Source of the DNA: Actinopolyspora mzabensis | Lineage (GTDB): Bacteria > Actinomycetota > Actinomycetes > Mycobacteriales > Pseudonocardiaceae | DNA: 64,000 nucleotides | Direction of reading: 5' to 3' | Assembly: GCF_900101095.1 (NCBI RefSeq) | Contig: NZ_FNFM01000005.1 | Coordinates: 1-64,000 of the forward strand | Part shown: one piece after another, positions 31,447 to 37,921 of the stretch | How positions within the stretch are numbered: position 1 is the stretch's first letter | How the letters are laid out: each line of letters opens with the position of its first letter | Position numbers and translations under genes: made by a program | The notes under the pieces: generated by a model | The model's database searches: none | What the model was told of the DNA's origin: nothing | Seen by the model: the letters and a program-made list of their open reading frames with translations, nothing else

Positions 31447-31464
31447 CGATTTCGCGAGAAATCG
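31447..31464. repeat. R1 inverted-repeat element (copy 4), likely terminator of the glycolytic operon
   Basis: The core CGATTTC-GCGA-GAAATCG is flanked by CGGGCGGCGCGG and CGCCGCCCGG, which pair further, giving a stem of about 18 bp. It lies 60 bp after tpiA in the 282-bp gap to secG. Confidence 0.8.
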
Positions 31465-31667
31465 ACGCCGCCCGGGGTCCAGGCGGAACCTCCCGCTGGT
31501 TCTCACCCCGGTTTCGGGGGCGGGTTGTTCGGCAGCTGGAATGCCGAGGAACCGGCGGAATACCGAGCCGGCGGATGCGAATCGAGAGTTTACGATGCCG
31601 ACGGTGGTCCACGGCGGCGAGTCGGTTCGGTAGGCTTGCCACGAACCGTGATGCGAACGAGGACGTT

Positions 31668-31907
31668 ATGACACTTTTGTTGCAGATCATGGTCCTGCTG
31701 ACCAGCATCCTGCTGGTGCTGCTCGTGCTGCTGCACCGGGCCAAGGGCGGCGGGCTCTCCTCGCTGTTCGGCGGCGGCATGCAGTCGAGCCTGGCCGGGT
31801 CCAGCGTCGCGGAGAAGAACCTGGACAGGATGACGTTGTTCGTCATCGCGCTGTGGGTGATCTCCATAATCGGCACCGGCTTGCTGATCAAGATGGGTGC
31901 CTCCTGA
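31668..31907 (+). CDS. secG: Preprotein translocase subunit SecG
   Basis: A small membrane subunit of the SecYEG channel. The 79-residue protein has the typical two helices (about residues 5-23 and 53-73) with the GGGLSSLFGGG linker between them, and the expected position after tpiA. ATG 31668 gives the standard length; the SD is GAGGA. Confidence 0.95.
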   Translation: MTLLLQIMVLLTSILLVLLVLLHRAKGGGLSSLFGGGMQSSLAGSSVAEKNLDRMTLFVIALWVISIIGTGLLIKMGAS

Positions 31908-32008
31908 CGAGCACGCGCGCGGTCGGGGCGCGGCCTCGGCCGCGTAGTCGTGCGGTCTCGGTCCGCACGATGTCGACCGGAAGATGGTGGGACGGTGGGT
32001 GAAAGCGG

Positions 32009-32362
32009 ATGACTGGTGGTAACTCGATACGCGGCATGCGCATCGGGTCGAGTTCGGGCGGTGCCGAGGTCGAGCGTGGCGAGGCGGCTCCCCGACAGCG
32101 GGTCGCCTACTGGTGTGACAAGGAGCACCTGACCGAGCCATCGTTCGCGGTGGACGCGCGGGTTCCGGACACGTGGGAGTGCTCGCACTGCGGGCTTCCG
32201 GCCGGGCGGGACCGGGAGAACCCACCGTCGCCTAAGCGCAACGAGCCCTACAAGAGCCATCTCGCCTACGTCAAGGAACGACGCAGCGACGAGGACGGCA
32301 TGGAGCTGCTCGACGAGGCGCTGCGCAAGCTGCGGCAGCAGCGCGGCCGCCCCGAGGGGTGA
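32009..32362 (+). CDS. rbpA: RNA polymerase-binding protein RbpA
   Basis: An actinobacteria-specific factor that binds the group-I sigma and stabilises the open promoter complex. The 117-residue protein has the basic N-terminal tail (GGNSIRGMRIGSSS), the core with AYWCDKEH and WECSHCGLPAG zinc-like cysteines, and the C-terminal sigma-interacting helix (DEALRKLRQQR). It is the last gene of the conserved backbone block; the next gene is truncated. Confidence 0.95.
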   Translation: MTGGNSIRGMRIGSSSGGAEVERGEAAPRQRVAYWCDKEHLTEPSFAVDARVPDTWECSHCGLPAGRDRENPPSPKRNEPYKSHLAYVKERRSDEDGMELLDEALRKLRQQRGRPEG

Positions 32363-32483
32363 GCGAGGGCGCCTCTCCCGCCACCGCTTTTCGCTGCGGT
32401 TCTGTCCCCCGGGGCCGTTCCGACCCCGCTCGGCTCCCTCGGGGCGTTTTCGATGCGCCCGCGCTGTGCGTGCCGGGCGGTGT

Positions 32484-32672
32484 TCAGTCGATCTGCTCGC
32501 GCTCGCGCAGCGTCTCGCGTGCTTCCATGAGCGCGAAGCCGAGCAGGTTCAGCCCCGGCCACCGCTCCGGATCGCCCGCCGCCGGATCGTCGGCGGCCAA
32601 ACCGATGCCCCACACCCTGTCGCGCGGGCTGGCCTCGACCAGCACCCGTTCTCCGGTGTTGCGGTGGTCAGG
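32484..32672 (-). pseudogene. C-terminal fragment of a NADAR-family protein
   Basis: Only about the last 62 codons of a NADAR (DUF1768, YbiA-like) gene remain: RVLVEASPRDRVWGIGL, DPERWPGLNLLGFALM and ARETLRE are the classic C-terminal motifs. The N-terminal two thirds, including the catalytic entry motifs, are missing; homology stops near 32672 and unrelated sequence begins just before the DUF4352 gene. NADAR enzymes remove ADP-ribose or cleave riboflavin-pathway N-glycosides. This copy cannot be active and marks a break between backbone and island. Confidence 0.8.
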
Positions 32673-32718
32673 TGAGTGGGGTGCTCGGCTTTCGTCGGGC
32701 TTACATTTATCGAGCGGG

Positions 32719-33486
32719 TCACACCTTGCCGGTGAAGTAGACCGTGTTCGCGGCGAACACGTTGGGCTGCACGCTGACCTGCAGTTCGCCCGGTTCCTCG
32801 GAGATGGTGAAGACCATGGTGTAGGTGACGTCGCCGCCCGGCGGCAGTTGGGTGTTCGGGAGCTGGTCACCGGCGGCGTAGTTCTGCTGGGCGACCTTGC
32901 CGGCGTGCTGTGCGGTGATGTTCACCGAAGCGACGTTGTACTCGGCGTCGCCATTGTTGACCACGTGGACGTCGAACTGGACGTATCGCTTGCCCGCATC
33001 CGGCTGCAGGAACTGGTTGCTCTCGGTGTAGGGGCTGGGTTTCGAGACGGAGATCGTTTCGCCCCCGCTCCATTCGTGCTTCTCGCCGAACCCGAGTTTC
33101 TCGGAAGAGTCGGACGAACCGGACTGTGAATCGGACGAACCGTTCGAGGCCGGGGCGGGCTGAATGGATGTTTCCGGCTCGCTGTTGGCGGTGCCCGCGG
33201 CTTCCCCACCGCTTTCGATGGTGCTGACCAGCGCTGCCTGAACCACCACGGTGATCACGATCCCCAGTACGCCCAGCCCGGTTCCGATCCCGGCCATCAC
33301 TTTCCTGGTTCCGAACAGGGCGATGGCTCCTAGGATCACACCTACGAAACCTGCTACGGCGGTCAGGTTGTTCAGGATGGGGATTATCGACCCGCATATG
33401 CCGACGATTCCCAGCACCAGGCTCGCCACTGCGAGGCCGGAGAACTTTCCGCTGTGCTGTTGCGGTGGTACCGGTGTGTAAGTCAT
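32719..33486 (-). CDS. DUF4352-type membrane/secreted protein
   Basis: A 255-residue protein with a Pro-rich cytoplasmic start, three hydrophobic helices (about residues 15-85), a low-complexity Ser/Gly/Asp linker and an extracellular beta-rich domain with GKRYVQFDVHVVNNGDAEYN and LPPGGDVTYTMVF, as in DUF4352 immunoprotein-like domains. The DUF4190-like N-terminal helices suggest a sensor or cell-surface protein; the function is unknown. ATG 33486 gives the natural start, with AAAGG about 11 bases upstream. R1 copies lie just upstream. Confidence 0.75.
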   Translation of the reverse strand: MTYTPVPPQQHSGKFSGLAVASLVLGIVGICGSIIPILNNLTAVAGFVGVILGAIALFGTRKVMAGIGTGLGVLGIVITVVVQAALVSTIESGGEAAGTANSEPETSIQPAPASNGSSDSQSGSSDSSEKLGFGEKHEWSGGETISVSKPSPYTESNQFLQPDAGKRYVQFDVHVVNNGDAEYNVASVNITAQHAGKVAQQNYAAGDQLPNTQLPPGGDVTYTMVFTISEEPGELQVSVQPNVFAANTVYFTGKV

Positions 33487-33533
33487 TTTGCTTTTGCCTT
33501 TCGTTCGATGCGGACTGTCCGTGCGAAGGGCGT

Positions 33534-33551
33534 CGATTTCTCGCGAAATCG
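33534..33551. repeat. R1 inverted-repeat element (copy 5)
   Basis: The core CGATTTC-TCGC-GAAATCG is flanked by AAGGGCGT and CGCGCCCTT, which are complementary. It lies 48 bp upstream of the DUF4352 start. Confidence 0.8.
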
Positions 33552-33585
33552 CCGCGCCCTTGGGGTGAGGTGGCTTTGTGCTCGT

Positions 33586-33603
33586 CGATTTCTCGCGAAA
33601 TCG
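33586..33603. repeat. R1 inverted-repeat element (copy 6)
   Basis: The core CGATTTC-TCGC-GAAATCG has arms GTGC and GCAC on the outside. It is the second R1 within 70 bp. Confidence 0.8.
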
Positions 33604-33666
33604 TCGTCGCACCGGTGCCGCTGTCGAAGCGGAACCATGCGACTGAGTGGCGCGGGTATCCCAGCT

Positions 33667-33899
33667 GCGTGAGTCGGATGCGCTGCCGTGTGGCGGTCCT
33701 TCGGCGCGTCGGCGCCGAAACGACCACCCACGCAGCCCGCACCGCTGCGGGTTCGAACCGGCACTGTTCCGGTATCGGGAGGATGAGCGGCGTCACGCCC
33801 GTGTCCCCGGTGCGTGAGTCGGATGCGTTGCCGTGTGGCGGTTCTTCGGCGCGTCGGCGCCGAAACGACCACTCACGCAGCCCGCACCGCTGCGGGTTC
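33667..33899. repeat. R3-type tandem duplication of about 90 bp
   Basis: Two nearly identical units, 33667-33753 and 33811-33899, start at TGCGTGAGTCGGATGCG and end at CGCTGCGGGTTC, separated by 57 bp. The second is preceded by the R3 head GTCCCCGG. Each contains TTCGGCGC pairing with GCGCCGAA. The second runs straight into R2 copy C. The whole 544-bp gap 33487-34030 is filled by repeats and holds no gene. Confidence 0.75.
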
Positions 33900-33992
33900 T
33901 CTCGTGGTGCTCTCGCGAGGACGGCCCCGACGTTGTGTAGTAACTACCCGATGTCGGGGCACCCGCAGCGAGAGCCCGCGAGAGGTTCCGCC
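33892..33992. repeat. R2 palindromic element, copy C
   Basis: A complete copy in the orientation GCGGGTTCTC...GAGAGGTTCCGCC. CTCTCGCG pairs with CGAGAG, GGCCCCGAC pairs with GTCGGGGC, and the loop contains the palindromic GTAGTAACTAC. It ends 39 bp from the stop of the DndB-like gene. Confidence 0.8.
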
Positions 33993-34030
33993 AAGTGAAC
34001 CCCGCGCCAACCGGAACCGAGAAACTCTGG

Positions 34031-35257
34031 TTATCGGCCGCGGATCCTTCGCCCGTACTGGCTCTCGGGGTGCACGATGGCGTCGGCCACCCGACCCCCT
34101 GCGTCTTTGGCTCCGCCCGCGAAGTTCAGCGTGCCCTTGGCGTTGGCGCTGGCCGCCACGCCGTGCCAGTACCTGGCTTCGCGTTCCCAGCGCACTGTGG
34201 ACAGCAGGTGGAGCAGCTCGTCCTCGGTGAGCGTGCCGCCGGTGTTGGCCCAGCCGGTCGCCTGGTGTGCCGCGATGCCGATGCCCGCCAGTACCGCCGG
34301 GGCGGACACGGCCGAGCGCGCGAGGAAGTGCTCCCGCAGCGTCGAGATGACCGTCGACAGTAGTGGCACGAGCCTGCGGGTGGCCTGTTCGGCGGTGACC
34401 CCCTCGGGCAGTTCCTCGTCCCGCAGGGTCGATCCCGAACGCGCGAGCCCCACCCTGCCGAACAGCGTGCACACCACCAGCACGCGCAACGCCGAGAGGG
34501 TGACGACCTCGGGCGAGGATGCCTTGAGCTGCCTGCCCCTGGTCTCGACGAACTTGCCGAACGGCACGGACTCGCCGTCGCGTTCCACTCGCACGTTGTC
34601 GATCACCAGGTGGGCCAGCCGGGTGCCGAAGTCGCGCTGGTCCATCGACATGGCCAGGTTCTTGGCCACCGTGATGCCCTCGACGTTGCGGTCGTAGAAG
34701 ATCTGCCGCGCCTCCTTGACCTCCAGGCCCCAGAACAGTTCGAAGGGCACCCGTATCCGGGCCAGCTCGTCGGTGGTGAGTCCGTAGCGCTCGGGTGAGT
34801 CGTAGAGCTCGTGCCAGGCGGCGACCTGCGTCTCGCCGTCGATGGCCACCACGGGCGAGCCGGGGGCGATGGACACCGTTCGCATGCCGGTTCCCGCGAC
34901 GAGTTCCTCACCGATCGAGGCGAGCTGGGAACCCAGCCAGAGCGTGACCGGGGGTGTCGACCACGCGGCCCCCAGATCGCCTTTCACCCCGGCTGCCATG
35001 TAGCCGGCGTAGGAGGCGACGTTGCGGCCCTTGCTGGTGGATCGCAGCATCCGCTGCACCAGCCCGCGCACTTCGGCGTGCCTGCGCAGCGTGCCGGAGG
35101 CGTGTTTGAGCGCCTGCTGGTTCTCCTGCGATTTGGGGGAGGGGACCAGCTGCAGCAGGGTGGGCAGGCCGAGCGCACCGATCACCGCTTCCGGGCGGAA
35201 CGGGGTGACGTGCAGCCGGATGCCCTCCGTTTCGCTGGTGGGCATGGGGATGGACAT
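34031..35257 (-). CDS. DndB-like DGQHR-domain protein
   Basis: A 408-residue cytosolic protein resembling DndB, the regulator found with DNA phosphorothioation genes. The central DGQHR-type motif reads VVAIDGETQVAAWHEL (about residue 133), and FYDRNVEGITVAKNLAMSMDQRD and VTLSALRVLVVCTLFG follow the family pattern. No dndA, dndC, dndD or dndE is present in the window, so a phosphorothioation system is not supported here; the protein may instead recognise DNA or nucleotides in another defence role. ATG 35257 has GAGAGGAAAA upstream and is preceded by four tandem repeats. It is divergent from the HTH-methylase gene. Confidence 0.72.
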   Translation of the reverse strand: MSIPMPTSETEGIRLHVTPFRPEAVIGALGLPTLLQLVPSPKSQENQQALKHASGTLRRHAEVRGLVQRMLRSTSKGRNVASYAGYMAAGVKGDLGAAWSTPPVTLWLGSQLASIGEELVAGTGMRTVSIAPGSPVVAIDGETQVAAWHELYDSPERYGLTTDELARIRVPFELFWGLEVKEARQIFYDRNVEGITVAKNLAMSMDQRDFGTRLAHLVIDNVRVERDGESVPFGKFVETRGRQLKASSPEVVTLSALRVLVVCTLFGRVGLARSGSTLRDEELPEGVTAEQATRRLVPLLSTVISTLREHFLARSAVSAPAVLAGIGIAAHQATGWANTGGTLTEDELLHLLSTVRWEREARYWHGVAASANAKGTLNFAGGAKDAGGRVADAIVHPESQYGRRIRGR

Positions 35258-35259
35258 GG

Positions 35260-35355
35260 TTTTCCTCTCTCGTAAAGCGGGTCTGATCTCTCTCGGTGAA
35301 GGGCTCTGGCCTCTCTAGTCGAGCGGCTCTGGCTTCTCTCGTGGAACAGCTCTGG
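35260..35355 (-). repeat. Four tandem 23-26-bp repeats in the leader of the DndB-like gene
   Basis: Reading on the minus strand, CCAGAGC...ACGAGAGA-type units occur four times (boundaries near 35355, 35332, 35309 and 35285). The last ends in the actual SD of the DndB-like gene. Every unit therefore carries an SD-like GAGAGG or GAGAAG. This could be a translational control region or an expanded operator. Confidence 0.7.
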
Positions 35356-35499
35356 ATGGTGCGATCGCCTGACAACCGGCCGCGTTGAAAGCGTGATCAT
35401 AAAAGCACAAGCTGAAAGCACTGTCAAACGTGTTTACAGATTTGATCGGTGTTGTAGGCTGTTTACGGCTCGGATCCCGGAACAGGACAGGACCTCGCG
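35356..35499. promoter_or_regulatory. Divergent promoter region, DndB-like gene / HTH-methylase gene
   Basis: An AT-richer stretch. Rightward, TTTACA (35433-35438), 16 bp and TAGGCT (35455-35460) form a plausible promoter for the methylase gene. TGTTTAC occurs at 35431 and 35460, 29 bp apart and overlapping both boxes, which suggests an operator. Leftward, TTGACA (complement of 35422-35427) and TATGAT (complement of 35396-35401) are 20 bp apart, too long for an ordinary promoter. The N-terminal HTH of the methylase is an obvious candidate regulator; this is inference. Confidence 0.45.
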
Positions 35500-37656
35500 A
35501 TGCCCCAATCAGCCGCGCAGCTGACCGCTGCCGAGATCTCCCGCATCGCGGGGGTGACGCGGGCGACGGTCAGCAACTGGCGCCGACGCCACCCGGACTT
35601 TCCGGCGCCGGTGGGTGGGACCGACAGCAGCCCCGCCTATGACGCCGAACAGGTGCGGAGTTGGTTGTCGGAGCGGGGCCAGCTCCCGCAGCGAACGCCA
35701 CGGGAGGAACTGCGCGCCACGCTGCGCACGGCCGGGGACGAGATCGGCGGCCCGGCCGTCCGACTGCTGCCGCTGCTGTCGGCGCTGGCCGGGCTCGACG
35801 ATTCCGAACGCGCCCTGATCGCGGGTTCACCCGAACCACGGCAGCGGGAGCTGCTGGACCGGGCGATGACCGATCACCTCAGCGACGACTCGGGGGCGCG
35901 TGGTCCGCTTCCGGACGAGTTCCCTGCGACGGTGCTGCGCGCCCTGGTGGAGTGCGTGGCCGCCGACGGCGTGCTCGCCGCGCTGGACGTGCTCACCGAG
36001 GTGATCACCGAGGATCCGGAGACCGGCACCACCCCGACCCCCCGGCCGTTGGCCGAGCTGATGGTGTCGCTGCTCGCTCCCGGTGAGGAGCGGTTCCCGA
36101 AGTCCGTTTTCGACCCGGCCTGCGGCGCGGGCGGGTTGCTGCTCGCGGCGGCCGAAGCCGGTGCCACCGAGGTGTCCGGCCAGGACGTGCACGACCCGCT
36201 AGCGGCGTTGAGCTCGGTTCGGCTGGACCTCGCGACCTCGGCCGAGCGGTTGATCCGTACTGGGGACAGCCTCCGCGCGGACGCCTTCCCACGACTGCGT
36301 GCCGGGGGAGTGGTCTGCGGCCCGCCGTACGGCGTGCGGGACTGGGGCCACGAGGAAGTCGCCTACGACCCGCGCTGGGTGTACGGGCTGCCGCCGAAAT
36401 CGGAGTCCGAACTGGCCTGGGTGCAGCACTGTCTGGCCCACCTCGAACCGGGCGGCCGGGCGGTGCTGCTGCTGCCTCCCGGTGTGGCGGAACGGGCCTC
36501 CGGGCGTCGGATCCGTTCCCAGCTGGTGCGTTCCGGCGCGTTGCGGGCGGTGATCGGGTTGCCGCCGGGCGCGGCGGTGCCCTCGCATCTCGGGCTGCAC
36601 CTTTGGCTGCTGGCCGCGCCCGACCCCGAGCACCGCGAGGTCGCCCCCGTGCTGTTCCTGCAACCACCGGCCGAGGAAACGGCTCCGCCCGCCGATTCCT
36701 CGGGCGAGCAGCGCGCCTCGGGGCGTACCGCGTTGTCCTGGGAGGCGCTGCGGGAGCGGGTGTTGCCCGCATGGCGCGACTTCCTGGCCGATCCGGAGGG
36801 TTTCGAGGCCGTGCCGGGAGTCGTCTGCGCTCGCCCGGCCGTGGACGTGCTCGATGAGAACGTCGATCTCACGCCGCGACGCCAGGTGCACACCGGTGCC
36901 GGGGCGGTCGATCCGGCGCGCAGGCACGAGCGGGTGCTGTGGTCGTGGCGGGAGCTGCACCGTGCCGGTTCGGAACTGCTCGACTCGCTCGACGTTCCGG
37001 AGTGGCGGTCCGCCGGTTCGGAGCCGGTCGCCTGGCAGTCGGCCACTGTGGCCGATCTGCTGCGAGGCGGGGCGCTGGAGCTGCACCGGATCTCGACCTC
37101 CGGTGCTGCGGAGGAGACCGCCGGTGCCGAAGTGGCGTGGCGGGTGCTCACCTCCGCCGACGTCTGGGAGCACGCGGGGCCTTCCGGGGGCACCGGGCAG
37201 CCGCCCTCGGAGACCGTGGAGATCGCCGAGGGCGACGTGATCCTGCCGGACACGCTCAAGGGGCTGCGGCGGGTGCCGGTGCGCGTGGCAACGGCTGAGG
37301 ACGCGGGTGCCCTGCTGGGGCGGCAGTTGTATCTGCTGCGGCCGGATCCGGAACGGCTCGACGCGTGGTTTTTGGCCGGTTTCCTCGGTTCGGAGGAGAA
37401 CACGCACAGCGCCACCACCGGCAGTTCGATCCTGCGGCTGGACGCCAAGCGGCTGCGGGTGCCGTTGGTGCCGCCGGAGCGGCAACAAGGCTACGGCGAC
37501 GCCTTCCGGCGGCTGCACGCGATGCGGGAGTCGGCCCGCGCGGTGGACCGGATCGCGGCCGAGGCGCTCCGCGAGACCACCGCCGGACTCACCGAGGGCG
37601 CGCTGCTGCCGCCGACCGACGACTCCGAAACGGAATCCGATGTGGACTCCCGATGA
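35500..37656 (+). CDS. HTH-fused N6-adenine methylase-like protein (HsdM type, degenerate catalytic motif)
   Basis: A 718-residue protein. Residues 8-60 form an excisionase/MerR-like helix-turn-helix (ITAAEISRIAGVTRATVSNW-like, then a YDAEQVRSWL wing). An HsdM-type methylase follows with SAM motif I FDPACGAGGLLLAAAEAGA (about residue 203) and DPRWVYGLPP. The catalytic motif expected to read NPPF/Y is CGPPYG (GPPY, residues 274-277), lacking the Asn/Asp. The C terminus (about 500-680) resembles an HsdS target-recognition segment (VEIAEGDVILPDTLKG). It may methylate poorly or not at all and act as a DNA-binding sensor or regulator. It stands between the DndB-like gene and drmD. Confidence 0.75.
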   Translation: MPQSAAQLTAAEISRIAGVTRATVSNWRRRHPDFPAPVGGTDSSPAYDAEQVRSWLSERGQLPQRTPREELRATLRTAGDEIGGPAVRLLPLLSALAGLDDSERALIAGSPEPRQRELLDRAMTDHLSDDSGARGPLPDEFPATVLRALVECVAADGVLAALDVLTEVITEDPETGTTPTPRPLAELMVSLLAPGEERFPKSVFDPACGAGGLLLAAAEAGATEVSGQDVHDPLAALSSVRLDLATSAERLIRTGDSLRADAFPRLRAGGVVCGPPYGVRDWGHEEVAYDPRWVYGLPPKSESELAWVQHCLAHLEPGGRAVLLLPPGVAERASGRRIRSQLVRSGALRAVIGLPPGAAVPSHLGLHLWLLAAPDPEHREVAPVLFLQPPAEETAPPADSSGEQRASGRTALSWEALRERVLPAWRDFLADPEGFEAVPGVVCARPAVDVLDENVDLTPRRQVHTGAGAVDPARRHERVLWSWRELHRAGSELLDSLDVPEWRSAGSEPVAWQSATVADLLRGGALELHRISTSGAAEETAGAEVAWRVLTSADVWEHAGPSGGTGQPPSETVEIAEGDVILPDTLKGLRRVPVRVATAEDAGALLGRQLYLLRPDPERLDAWFLAGFLGSEENTHSATTGSSILRLDAKRLRVPLVPPERQQGYGDAFRRLHAMRESARAVDRIAAEALRETTAGLTEGALLPPTDDSETESDVDSR

Positions 37657-37745
37657 CCACCGGCAACCCCGCGATGCCCGACTCGGTCCCGCCCCCACCC
37701 CGCACAGAGCCCGCATCCCGCTCGGAATCCCCAACCCGCGCCCGG

Positions 37746-37763
37746 CGATTTCGCGAGAAATCG
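37746..37763. repeat. R1 inverted-repeat element (copy 7)
   Basis: The core CGATTTC-GCGA-GAAATCG lies 90 bp after the HTH-methylase stop and about 160 bp before drmD. The 265-bp gap also holds the palindrome at 37839. Confidence 0.8.
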
Positions 37764-37838
37764 ACACCCCGAAGCGGTGCGGCAACGACACCGCCCCGGC
37801 TTCGTCGTTGCGAATCCGATACCCGAACACCTGTCAGT

Positions 37839-37850
37839 GAATGATCATTC
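37839..37850. promoter_or_regulatory. Perfect 12-bp palindrome upstream of drmD
   Basis: GAATGATCATTC is a perfect palindrome 72 bp before the drmD start, flanked by GTCAGT on the left and CGTCAGTAGT on the right. It is a candidate operator for the DISARM operon; the binding protein is unknown. Confidence 0.45.
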
Positions 37851-37921
37851 GTCAGTAGTATTTCCGCAGGTCGCGTTCGTGCGACGACTGTGGGGAAACC
37901 GACCCGGCCGGGGGAAAGCCG

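Noticed and set aside
34031-35257. Complete DNA phosphorothioation (dnd) system
   Set aside because: Only a DndB-like gene is present; no cysteine desulfurase, PAPS reductase-like DndC, DndD ATPase or DndE was found in the window.
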